Translations under genes and position numbers: made by a program
Notes under the pieces: model-generated
The model's input: only the letters and a program-made list of their open reading frames with translations
The model's database searches: none
What the model was told of the DNA's origin: nothing
From: an uncultured Elusimicrobiales bacterium
GTDB lineage: Bacteria; Elusimicrobiota; Elusimicrobia; Elusimicrobiales; Elusimicrobiaceae
Direction of reading: 5' to 3'
Length of the DNA stretch: 64,000 nt
Assembly (NCBI GenBank): GCA_944326725.1
Contig: CALVFA010000029.1
Coordinates: 1-64,000 of the forward strand
Shown: positions 43,288 to 51,234 of the stretch, in pieces
How the letters are laid out: the number at the start of each line of letters is the position of its first letter
Numbering within the stretch: the stretch's first letter is position 1

Positions 43288-43330
43288 AAGCAATCCGCCC
43301 CTGCAAACCGGGGGCGGATTTATTTTTAAA
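43288..43330 (+). terminator. Terminator of serC-serA-DUF1015
   Basis: Stem AATCCGCCCC/GGGGCGGATT (43292-43301 with 43311-43320) followed by TATTTTT. Confidence 0.85.
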
Positions 43331-43423
43331 TTCCAAGGCAAAGAGCTCTGCCTAGATAGGCTAACTGTCCCCGGAGGGGCCGGGGAATAAGAAACAGAAA
43401 ATATCTGAGACAAGAGCGCTTGT

Positions 43424-43957
43424 TCAAGTGCCAACCAAGTAACAAACTCTGCTGTCTCCCCCAATACCGCACGGCTTGCTTCCAAAAGAACGGCATACTT
43501 TTGTTCCCTGCTCTTTATATTCATCGCTAGCAAAACAACGGCGTTGCAAGGTTCCTTGATACCAATTCCATTCAAAGAAAGCATGAGTTGCTCCAAACTG
43601 AGAAAATCCCCATGTTCCAAAATTATGACAGCTCATACTTATTCCGCTGGCAGGTTTCTTAATGCTTAAAGCGTCCAAATCACAAGTATAGGACCCATTG
43701 GCTAAATAATATTCCATTTGGGCGGTGTAGAAAGCATCTAAAGCAGGGATAGCGCGGGTAAGCTTGGCTTTTTCTACGGCTATGCGGTACTGCGGCAAAG
43801 CAATAGCCGCCAAGATACCAATTATCAGCACAACCACCAAAAGCTCAATAAGCGTAAAGCCGCCTAATTTGCCTTTGGCGGGGGTTTTAGTAAAGAAGGT
43901 TTTTTTTGATAAATTTTGTTCATAGACAAAATTTAACAAAAAAAAAAAACGAGTCAA
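43424..43957 (-). CDS. Type IV pilin-like protein, orphan 4; start is out of frame (possible phase-off allele)
   Basis: The body is a normal pilin: [37 protein letters not shown], and a C-terminal domain with several cysteines ending near SRVCYLVGT. The open frame extends to a TTG at 43957, but that TTG is the -35 box itself, so it cannot be the start. The ATG at 43923, placed exactly as in orphan 3, reads MNKIYQK, crosses an eight-A run, and stops after 19 codons. One extra A, or a -1 slip in that run, would give a leader matching orphan 3 (KTP before the pilin motif). The gene is therefore either switched off, expressed by slippage, or decaying. Confidence 0.75.
   Translation of the reverse strand: MTRFFFLLNFVYEQNLSKKTFFTKTPAKGKLGGFTLIELLVVVLIIGILAAIALPQYRIAVEKAKLTRAIPALDAFYTAQMEYYLANGSYTCDLDALSIKKPASGISMSCHNFGTWGFSQFGATHAFFEWNWYQGTLQRRCFASDEYKEQGTKVCRSFGSKPCGIGGDSRVCYLVGT
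43900..43957 (-). promoter_or_regulatory. T12-spacer promoter with palindrome, copy 3 (pilin at 43923)
   Basis: Minus strand: -35 TTGACT (43957-43952), 16-bp spacer CG-T12-GT, -10 TAAATT (43935-43930), six bases, ATG at 43923. Palindrome arms are 43900-43918 and 43927-43945, with one mismatch. Confidence 0.75.
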
Positions 43958-44163
43958 GGCCTTCTAAAAATCCCAGCCTGCCCACCACTTTTTACTTTTT
44001 TCCAATCAATCAACAAGCCCCCTAGGAAAAGGCCTATGTTTCTTTTATAATCTCTGCTTCAAACTGTTCTGCCTGCCGCCAAAGCCCTAAAGGGGCCTAT
44101 TCTCCTATGCCGGGTCCTCAGGCTCTTGCTTTGAGGAAATGCTTGTAGTAAAAGACATTGCAA

Positions 44164-44199
44164 ACAGCCCCACGCTGTTTGCCGCGTGGGGCTGTTAGT
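44164..44199 (-). terminator. Terminator of the ankyrin lipoprotein gene
   Basis: Twelve-bp stem (44164-44175 with 44184-44195), but only a short T run on the minus strand. The stretch from 43958 to here shows no gene. Confidence 0.6.
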
Positions 44200-44211
44200 G
44201 AGGATTTAGAA

Positions 44212-45441
44212 TTATTTTGTCTTAGTATATTGCTGCAGGAGATTTACAATATCCGCATATCCTTTTTCTTTGGCCATAGAAATGGCTGTTATGCCTTCCA
44301 AACTGTAATCCGGGTCGGCTCCTCCTTCCAATAAAACGCGTGCGGTTTCTAACTGTCCATTCTGGACCGCCCACCACAATGCCGGCTGTTCAATTTTGCC
44401 CACGAAATTGGGATCAGCTCCATTTGCCAGCAGCAAACGCACCAGTGCAACATTTCCATCAGCAGAGGCTGTCATCAGCGGGGATTTGTGGGCATAATTT
44501 ACCACATTGGGGTTGGCGCCGTTTTGCAGCAAAAATTCAATAACCTCCAAATTAGGGTTCTTCATAGACACCAACATATCCAAAACATCAAAGTCTTCTG
44601 TTTGCATGGCAGCGCCATACTTTAACAAAAGCTTTATAATTTCAAAGTCGGGGCTTTCGCTCAGAAGAACATAGTACAAAGGAGACCGACCAAGAACATC
44701 CGTTTGATTTACATCTGCCCCCGCATCAATCAACAATTTTATAATTTGCGGATTAGGATTACTTGGCTGTAAAGCCTCTAACGCTCCTTGTTTGAGTGGC
44801 TCATCTTCCGCATTGGGATTTTTCAACAAAAACTCCACAGTAACGGGATTAGGATTTCCTATAGAAACAGCATGGTGCAAAGGAGACCGACCAAGAGCAT
44901 CCGTTTGATTTACATCTGCCCCCGCATCAATCAACAATTTTATAATTTGCGGATTAGGATTATTTAGCTGTAAAGCCTCTATCAACGCTCCTTGTTTGAG
45001 CAGCTCATCTTCCGCATTGGGATTAGCCCCATATTTCAACAAAAGCTCCGCAATTTCCACATCTGCCGCTTGCCTGTACAGAGCGTCTATTAAAGCTTTG
45101 TTCTGTGCTTCGTTTCCTTGATTTTCCGCTCCAGCTTTAAGCAATATTTCTATAATATCTAGGTTTACAGGTTCAGAATAAATAGCCACCTTAAGAAGGG
45201 AGAAACCATATTCATCTGTTTGATTGAGATTAACTCCTTCTTTTACTAAGTTTTGCACCGCCTCCGTGTCGGATTTCGTAATGGCTGAGACTAAAGCGTT
45301 AAAACGCTCCGGCTCCATTAATATTTGTTCCTGCTGGGAAACGGCAGAAACCTCGTCAACAGGGATACTATCCTGTTTATCATCCTTTGTATAGCAGGCA
45401 CATAACGCCAGAGCCAAAAGACATACTCCTAGTTTTCTCAT
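44212..45441 (-). CDS. Ankyrin-repeat lipoprotein
   Basis: A lipobox (LALCAC, lipidated Cys about residue 14) anchors it in a membrane. Residues about 45-405 are roughly ten ankyrin repeats, seen as LLIDAGADVNQTDALGRSPLHHAV, LLLKYGANPNAED and LLEGGADPDYSLEGITAISMAKEKG (quoted as separate short units). Ankyrin stacks bind proteins; the partner is unknown. Two repeats are nearly identical at DNA level (44678-44820 and 44879-45024), a recent tandem duplication with a 9-nt deletion in one copy. SD AAGGAG. Confidence 0.9.
   Translation of the reverse strand: MRKLGVCLLALALCACYTKDDKQDSIPVDEVSAVSQQEQILMEPERFNALVSAITKSDTEAVQNLVKEGVNLNQTDEYGFSLLKVAIYSEPVNLDIIEILLKAGAENQGNEAQNKALIDALYRQAADVEIAELLLKYGANPNAEDELLKQGALIEALQLNNPNPQIIKLLIDAGADVNQTDALGRSPLHHAVSIGNPNPVTVEFLLKNPNAEDEPLKQGALEALQPSNPNPQIIKLLIDAGADVNQTDVLGRSPLYYVLLSESPDFEIIKLLLKYGAAMQTEDFDVLDMLVSMKNPNLEVIEFLLQNGANPNVVNYAHKSPLMTASADGNVALVRLLLANGADPNFVGKIEQPALWWAVQNGQLETARVLLEGGADPDYSLEGITAISMAKEKGYADIVNLLQQYTKTK
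44678..45024. repeat. Tandem duplication inside the ankyrin gene
   Basis: Two direct copies, 44678-44820 and 44879-45024, start 201 bp apart (67 codons). They differ by about a dozen changes, one being a 3-nt insertion in the second. Both keep the reading frame. Confidence 0.85.
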
Positions 45442-45909
45442 TATGATTCTCCTTTACGCACTCATTAGAATAGTTTATGTTATTCTATGTCTCCACATTG
45501 CTTAAGAAACCCGGCAATATCTTTCGCCCAAAAACTCCGCAAGGCACAGAAGAAGGGACTCCTTCCGTCGTTGTACCATTACTACAAGCTTTTGCTTTTA
45601 GCTATAAGCGCGCCTATTCCCCTTTTCCGCCTCTGCCGGTTTTTCTAGCGTCTTGTGGTGCTAGACTAATAACCGCCCCGCACACAAAAGCGATTTCCCT
45701 TTTCTATAAGAGGTGGCCAACGGAGGCATTTTTACTCTCTTAGCGCATATAAGGGACTTTGTTCCTTATGTACGTGGGGAAATTTCCGCCCTATGACACT
45801 CCAAAACGGATTGGTTTGGCAACACTTCCGTCCGGCAAAACAAAAAGAAAACATCATTTTACCTTTTGGGCTGGCAATCTACGCAACAATTTTGCTCTGC
45901 AAAACCTGC
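45442..45909. other. Intergenic stretch without recognisable gene
   Basis: About 470 bases between the ABC transporter stop and the ankyrin gene start. Short open frames here have no SD and no protein-like composition. A small inverted repeat ATAAGG/CCTTAT lies near 45750-45770. No terminator is evident for the ABC transporter. Confidence 0.5.
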
Positions 45910-47727
45910 TTAACGGTGCTTAAACTGGGCGTTATAAAGAGCCTTATAAGCGCCGTCTTCCAGCTTAAGCAATTCTTCGTGCGTGCCGCTTTCCACAATT
46001 TCCCCGCCGTTAAGCACTACAATTCTGTCGGCATTAATTACCGTAGAGAGGCGGTGCGCAATCACAAATACCGTGCGGTTTTTCATCAGGTTATCCAACG
46101 CTTTCTGCACTACTGCCTCGGACTTATTGTCCAGCGCGCTGGTGGCTTCGTCCAACACCACAATGGGGGCATTGCGGATAAACGCGCGCGCAATGGCCAC
46201 GCGCTGGCGCTGCCCGCCAGAAAGCGTCAGGCCGCGCTCGCCCAATTCGGTGTCCAGGCCGTCTTTAAGGGTAGAGAGGAAATCTTCCAAGTGGGCATTT
46301 TTAACCGCTTCTTGCAAATCCTCTTCCGTGGCGCCTTTGCGTCCAATCAGAATATTGTCACGAATGGTGCCGGAGAACAGGAAATTATCCTGAAACACCA
46401 CGGCGATTTGGTCACGCAGGGAAGCCAACGTAAAATCCCGTATATCACGCCCGTCAAAGGTGATGCGCCCTTGCTGCACATCATAAAAACGGGGCAGCAG
46501 GTTGACCAGCGTACTCTTTCCGCCACCGGAGTTGCCCACTATGGCCAGCGTGCTGCCCACCGGAACCGTCAGATTGATATTTTTCAGCACCGGGAGGCCT
46601 TCTTTATACGAGAAAGTCACATCTTCAAATTTAATCTCACGGGAAATGCCGGTCAGCTTTTGTGCGTTTTTAGTGTCTTTAATAGCTGGCTTCAAAGCAA
46701 AAATTTCAAAAATACGGTCTATAGCCAGCAGGGCTTTCTTAATGTCCACATAATCGTCCCCCACCGTTTTAAGCGGTGTATAAAGCAACAACAGGGCCGC
46801 CACAAAAGAGGTAAAGTTACCGCTGGTAATGGTCCCCTTGACGATTAAAGAGCTGCTCTGCCAGATGACAAACGCCAACCCCAAAGAGATAATAAAATGC
46901 ATCACCGGGGAAAGCCAGCCGGTGTGCTTTACAATGCCCATATTTAAGTTAAAAATACGCTCCATCAGCGAATTGAAGCCTTTCTGTTGGTCTTTTTGCA
47001 GGTTATAAGCCGCGATGGTGCGGTTGCCGCTGAAAACCTCGTTATAGGCTTTCATCGCTACAGAACCCACTTTAATAGTATTGCGCACCAATTCTTCCAT
47101 TTTACGCCGCACAATATAAATAGGCACAAACGCCACCAACACCGCGCCTACGGCGATAATGGTCAGCTGCCAGGAGTTATAAAACAGCACGCACACCAAA
47201 GCCACAGAAGAGAACACTTTGGAAATAACCAGGCGGACATTGTTAATCAGGCCGTTGCAGGCGGTGTCGGCGTCGGTGTTAAAGCGCATCATCACATGGC
47301 CGGAATCATTGGCGTCAAAATAAGCGGTATTAAGAGAAAGCAGTTTGGCAAAAAGTTTTTTGCGCACGTCGAGCGTGATTTTGTTTCCCACCCAGGTGGT
47401 CAAATATTTTACGCTGTAATTTAATATACTTTGCACCAATACAAAGCCGATAATCAACAGCGGAATATACGCAGCAAACGTGGCGTTTTTGGCCACTAAC
47501 ACGTCATCGGTATAAGGTTTTAAAAATAACGCCACTATAGAGTCCAGCGCCCCCACCGGTATAGCCAACGCTACACCTAAAAAAGCCCTGAACCAATAAG
47601 GCTTTATATAAGGCCACATGCGTTTATAATTTACAATCAAAGAATTTTGACCCAACAACTCTTTTATCGGGGTGTTTAATATATTTTTCATGCCGGCGGC
47701 ACGCTCCATGCTAGAGATAGATATCAT
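45910..47727 (-). CDS. MsbA-like ABC exporter (fused membrane and ATPase domains)
   Basis: A homodimeric half-transporter: six membrane helices (about 40-320) followed by an ATPase domain with Walker A IVGNSGGGKST, Q-loop VVFQDNFLF, signature LSGGQRQRVAIARA, Walker B IVVLDEATSALD and H-loop AHRLST. MsbA-type exporters flip lipid A-core or other lipids. The likely substrate is a lipid or drug-like molecule, not provable here. Start is uncertain: the -10 TATAAT ends 2 nt before the first ATG (47727), so ATG 47709 or 47691 may be used. Confidence 0.88.
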   Translation of the reverse strand: MISISSMERAAGMKNILNTPIKELLGQNSLIVNYKRMWPYIKPYWFRAFLGVALAIPVGALDSIVALFLKPYTDDVLVAKNATFAAYIPLLIIGFVLVQSILNYSVKYLTTWVGNKITLDVRKKLFAKLLSLNTAYFDANDSGHVMMRFNTDADTACNGLINNVRLVISKVFSSVALVCVLFYNSWQLTIIAVGAVLVAFVPIYIVRRKMEELVRNTIKVGSVAMKAYNEVFSGNRTIAAYNLQKDQQKGFNSLMERIFNLNMGIVKHTGWLSPVMHFIISLGLAFVIWQSSSLIVKGTITSGNFTSFVAALLLLYTPLKTVGDDYVDIKKALLAIDRIFEIFALKPAIKDTKNAQKLTGISREIKFEDVTFSYKEGLPVLKNINLTVPVGSTLAIVGNSGGGKSTLVNLLPRFYDVQQGRITFDGRDIRDFTLASLRDQIAVVFQDNFLFSGTIRDNILIGRKGATEEDLQEAVKNAHLEDFLSTLKDGLDTELGERGLTLSGGQRQRVAIARAFIRNAPIVVLDEATSALDNKSEAVVQKALDNLMKNRTVFVIAHRLSTVINADRIVVLNGGEIVESGTHEELLKLEDGAYKALYNAQFKHR

Positions 47728-47752
47728 TTATTATAACAATATCTGCCCCCTC

Positions 47753-47781
47753 TTGCATTGCTTGTTCGGATTTGCTACATT
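47753..47781 (+). promoter_or_regulatory. Promoter of the DksA-like gene
   Basis: TTGCAT (47753-47758), 17-bp spacer, TACATT (47776-47781, with TGC before it). It is divergent from the ABC exporter -10 at 47730-47735. Confidence 0.65.
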
Positions 47782-47839
47782 AATCAAACGGCACGCAAAT
47801 AAAGGCCGCAAGATTTGCATTATTAAAGGAGTACCCGAA

Positions 47840-48217
47840 ATGGTCACAAAGAAAAACAACAAAGACGCCCTGACAGCGGCGGAAATTAAAGAAATTAAAC
47901 AGCATTTGGAAGAATTAAAAGCAGACGCCGAGAAAAGATTAAAAGACAAAAAGAACTTGGATATGCCGGAAGCGGAAGTAGGAGACCCTATTGACGCGGC
48001 CAGCCAAAGCCTGGACAAAGAGATTTTGTTTGAGCTATCCGGCAATTCCCACAACACCATTGGGCAAATTGAAGCCGCTCTGCGCAAAATAGAAAAGGGT
48101 ATTTACGGCCGCTGTGAGCTCTGCCGCCAGCCCATTCCCAAAAAACGCATTAAAGCGCTGCCGTTTGCGCGCTATTGTGTCAACTGTCAGCACTCTTCTG
48201 AGCGCCACAACGGCTAA
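47840..48217 (+). CDS. DksA/TraR-type zinc-finger protein
   Basis: 125 residues: an N-terminal coiled coil (about 10-75), then GDPIDAASQS, matching the acidic DxxDxA tip of DksA that reaches into the RNA polymerase secondary channel. The C4 zinc finger is CELCRQPIPKKR...YCVNCQ. It probably modulates transcription with ppGpp. The start is the ATG at 47840 after AAAGGAG; a longer frame begins upstream of the promoter. It could equally be called a TraR/DksA or YteA-like protein. Confidence 0.88.
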   Translation: MVTKKNNKDALTAAEIKEIKQHLEELKADAEKRLKDKKNLDMPEAEVGDPIDAASQSLDKEILFELSGNSHNTIGQIEAALRKIEKGIYGRCELCRQPIPKKRIKALPFARYCVNCQHSSERHNG

Positions 48218-48221
48218 TTTT

Positions 48222-48295
48222 TCCCCCGCCTAAGAGCGGGGATTTTATTTTATAGAGACCCCCCTGGATTAAGCGGGGTTTCTTTTTTTACGGCG
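48222..48295 (+). terminator. Terminator(s) of the DksA-like gene
   Basis: First stem CCCCGC/GCGGGG (48224-48229 with 48236-48241), followed by ATTTTATTTT. A second, weaker CCCC/GGGG stem precedes TTTCTTTTTTT at 48283-48293. Confidence 0.75.
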
Positions 48296-48388
48296 GAAAA
48301 AACTTAGCGGCAATACCCAGGTACACTTTGAGCCTTGATAAAGCCAACAAAACATCGTTTGATACTTCCTGCCGGCTCTGCTACAAAA

Positions 48389-48420
48389 AAACCTTCCGCT
48401 GCAAGACGGAAGGTTTTTAG
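48389..48420 (-). terminator. Terminator of the RDD protein gene
   Basis: Stem ACCTTCCG/CGGAAGGT (48391-48398 with 48407-48414), followed on the minus strand by a T run. Confidence 0.8.
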
Positions 48421-48434
48421 AATAAAAACAACTT

Positions 48435-49274
48435 TTAAGGATAAGAAACCCGTGTTTTGTTGATGTCTTTTGCCCGGGCTTGAATTTTATATCCTTTTTC
48501 GCTCACGCCAATGCGGAAATCCCGGTTGTGCAACACTTTATGCGTATCGCGCTGGAATTGTACTGGATCGCCTGACAAAATAGACAGGCGAAGCAAATCG
48601 TTGGTATAGTAACCAAAATAAACGCGGTGGATTTCTTCCAAATAGCCTATTTTTTCCAAATGATTTTGGGCGCGATTAATTAACTGTTTCTGCGCCATAG
48701 AGCCGCCGGAAAATATCTGGGAATAAAAATAAGACATAAACAAAGCCATCAATACAAATCCCGTTACGCTAAGCACGGTTTTTTCCAGCCAGCCTTTGGG
48801 ACGGGCCTGCATTACTTCTGAGCCCGCCAAATAGTCATGCAAGGCTCTGTGGCGGGTATCAATAAATGCCAGCAAGAACCCACACATCAGCAAGGCCGCA
48901 CTAATAAAATACCCTACAGCACGCACAAAAGCGCGCCACAGAGAAAGCGGCTGCCCGGTCTGCACATTTTCCACTCGGATTCCTACCAGCAATTTTCCTA
49001 AAGTGCTTCTGCCACCGCAGGTGAAAAAGGTTTCATACAGTATGAAGGGAATAATTACCCCGGCAAATACCAAATAAATCTGTTCCAAATCCAACGAAGC
49101 GTGCTTAATATAAAAAGCCGCCAACAATTGATAAACCGTGTTGACCAGGCCGAAATCTATCAAAAGTGCAATAAAACGCTCTGTTATACCGGCTACTTGC
49201 GGTTGAAATTCCGCTTGTTCCTGTTCCGCCTTAGAAGGTGTATCTTCCATAATATTTATACGGTGTTCTTCCAT
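48435..49274 (-). CDS. RDD-family membrane protein with a soluble C-terminal domain
   Basis: The RDD module spans about residues 30-165: ITERFIALLIDFGLV with Arg and Asp, a membrane pair, then GRSTLGKLLVGIRV and the RHRALHDYLAGSEV loop. A further membrane helix (about 170-190) is followed by a soluble domain of about 90 residues (NRAQNHLEKIGYLEEIHRVYF onward) that I cannot assign. RDD proteins are of uncertain function, some in ion or solute transport. SD AGGGAGA lies before the ATG. Single-gene unit. Confidence 0.82.
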   Translation of the reverse strand: MEEHRINIMEDTPSKAEQEQAEFQPQVAGITERFIALLIDFGLVNTVYQLLAAFYIKHASLDLEQIYLVFAGVIIPFILYETFFTCGGRSTLGKLLVGIRVENVQTGQPLSLWRAFVRAVGYFISAALLMCGFLLAFIDTRHRALHDYLAGSEVMQARPKGWLEKTVLSVTGFVLMALFMSYFYSQIFSGGSMAQKQLINRAQNHLEKIGYLEEIHRVYFGYYTNDLLRLSILSGDPVQFQRDTHKVLHNRDFRIGVSEKGYKIQARAKDINKTRVSYP

Positions 49275-49360
49275 AAAATCTCCCTCTTCATCCTATTTGT
49301 ATTATAAACAAGTTTTTACTACGGCGCAAGAATTTTTTACTTCACACGCAAAACGACAAT

Positions 49361-49392
49361 AAAAAAGCGCACCCCGAAAGGTGCGCTTTTAA
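49361..49392 (-). terminator. Terminator of the sodium/solute symporter gene
   Basis: Eleven-bp stem AAAAGCGCACC/GGTGCGCTTTT (49363-49373 with 49380-49390), with T run on the minus strand. Confidence 0.88.
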
Positions 49393-49409
49393 AAACCAAG
49401 TCAATAGAA

Positions 49410-51038
49410 TTATGCAGCAATGCCGAATTTGGAGAAAATCACATATGCGACAAACACACACAATACTATCGCCACACTCATCACTACGCCTCTGTTCCAC
49501 GGGGTAGTGTCCACAATATGCAAGTCTTTAGCGTCATCATACTGGTTAGTGGAAGGATAGAATTTACCCGCCAGATACATAAAGGCAATGGCTATCACAA
49601 ACAGTATGGCCATCACATGCAGGAAGTGGATGGATTTGAGCCACCCCAGCACAGGTACGCTGGAAGTCCAATCCATCGGAATCTGGGTTAAACCATATGC
49701 AATGATAAAGAATACCAGCGTAATTTTGGCAGACCACGCCGGAGCGGTTTTATTGAGCATGCCGAAAATAATCAGCGTAAAGATAGGCACGTTGTAAAAG
49801 CCGTTTACCATCTGTAAATAGTTAAACAAGCCAGACGGCGCCTTGGCAATCAGCGGCGCTACACACATAGAGAAAATAGCCAAGATAACAGCCACCACTT
49901 TACCGGCCACCACTACTTGTTTATCCGTTGCGTCCGGCTTAATATAAGGCTTATATATGTTGAGCATAAACAAAGTGGAGGTGGAGTTCAGCGCGGCGTT
50001 AAAAGAGCTCAAAATAGCGCCGAAAAGCACCGCCGCAAAGAAGCCCGTCAAATAGAAAGGCAATACTTTGTTGACCAACATCGGATAGGCCATATCACCG
50101 ATTTTAAGCGGATTATCCTGAAAAATATGGAAGGCCACAATCCCAGGAATGATTAAATACAACGGGCCAAACAATTTAAACACAGCCGCCAGCAGCAAGC
50201 CTTTTTGACCTTCTTTGAGGTTTTTAGCCGCCAAAGCGCGCTGGATAATGGTCTGGTTGCAGCCCCAGTAAAAGAGGTTGACCAAAATCATACCGGTAAA
50301 CATCGTAAAAAAGGGCACCGGGTCGTTGGGGCCGCCGATAGCGTTAAATTTTTCCGGGTGGGCTTCTACCACCGTTTTTAAACCGCCCAGCATGTCTCCT
50401 CCGCCCACATACATCAAAGCAAATACTGGGATCATCAACCCGCCGACAATCAAGCCAATGCCGTTTAATGTATCGGCAATAGCCATAATGCGCAGGCCGC
50501 CGGCCAAGCTGTAAATCACACCTAAAACGCCAATGGCTACCACCACGATGATAATAGCCGTCATATAATCTACGTTAAAGGTGCCCATAATATCAAAAAT
50601 ACCACCCATACCGATGGCGCCCGAATACAGCACCGTAGGAAGCAAAATGAGCACATAGCCGGCCAAGAAAAGGAAGTTTACCATTTGCTTGGTAGCGCCG
50701 TCATAACGGTCCCCAATAAAATCAGGAATGGTCGCATAGCCTTTTTTCAAGTAGCGGGGTAAGAAGAAAAAGGCCACCACAATTAATACCAGTGAGGCCC
50801 CTAATTCATAACCGATACCTGACATATTGAACATATAGCCTTGTCCGTTCAGGCCGACCATTTGCTCTGTCGACAAGTTGGTCAGAAGCAAAGAGGCCGC
50901 AATAATCCAGCCCGTCAGACCGCGCCCGGCAAGAAAGTACCCCTCTTGGGAAGAGGTATCATTTTTGCGCGTCAGGAAATAGGATATTCCCAGCACCAAC
51001 GCGGTAAAACCTACGAATGATATGATGGTTAGCAACAT
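49410..51038 (-). CDS. Solute:sodium symporter (SSS family)
   Basis: 542 residues with about 14 hydrophobic segments, matching the SglT-like SSS family that couples Na+ entry to uptake of sugars or other small solutes. Typical parts are EGYFLAGRGLTGWIIAASLLLTNLSTEQ near the N-terminus (residues about 32-60, abridged), YALAGGLR-like VIYSLAGGLRIMAIADTLNG, WGCNQTIIQRALAAKNLKEGQKG, and FGAILSSFNAALNSTSTLF. The WGCNQ-x-x-QR block is typical of the sugar-type subgroup. Substrate is not determinable. SD GGAGG. Confidence 0.9.
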   Translation of the reverse strand: MLLTIISFVGFTALVLGISYFLTRKNDTSSQEGYFLAGRGLTGWIIAASLLLTNLSTEQMVGLNGQGYMFNMSGIGYELGASLVLIVVAFFFLPRYLKKGYATIPDFIGDRYDGATKQMVNFLFLAGYVLILLPTVLYSGAIGMGGIFDIMGTFNVDYMTAIIIVVVAIGVLGVIYSLAGGLRIMAIADTLNGIGLIVGGLMIPVFALMYVGGGDMLGGLKTVVEAHPEKFNAIGGPNDPVPFFTMFTGMILVNLFYWGCNQTIIQRALAAKNLKEGQKGLLLAAVFKLFGPLYLIIPGIVAFHIFQDNPLKIGDMAYPMLVNKVLPFYLTGFFAAVLFGAILSSFNAALNSTSTLFMLNIYKPYIKPDATDKQVVVAGKVVAVILAIFSMCVAPLIAKAPSGLFNYLQMVNGFYNVPIFTLIIFGMLNKTAPAWSAKITLVFFIIAYGLTQIPMDWTSSVPVLGWLKSIHFLHVMAILFVIAIAFMYLAGKFYPSTNQYDDAKDLHIVDTTPWNRGVVMSVAIVLCVFVAYVIFSKFGIAA

Positions 51039-51143
51039 CCGTCCTCCGTATGAAGTAAGTTAAACATCACTACCAAATGCGCCACTGGGCACATTTGCCC
51101 TGCAAATCGGTTTTCAGCAAAGAGCAAACACAGCAAAACGGAC

Positions 51144-51172
51144 TTGATAAAAAGAAAATTAACGGCTATACT
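51144..51172 (+). promoter_or_regulatory. Promoter of the LemA-like gene
   Basis: TTGATA (51144-51149), 17-bp spacer, TATACT (51167-51172); SD GGAGGA before the ATG at 51235. Confidence 0.75.
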
Positions 51173-51234
51173 GTCGGTATACTTTCATTGTAAAAATAAA
51201 ACGACACTGCGTCAATTTTTTTTTGGAGGATTCT

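Noticed and set aside
45477-45743. 88-codon ORF in the gap before the ankyrin gene
   Set aside because: No SD, starts with a stretch overlapping the ankyrin promoter region, and no protein-like pattern.
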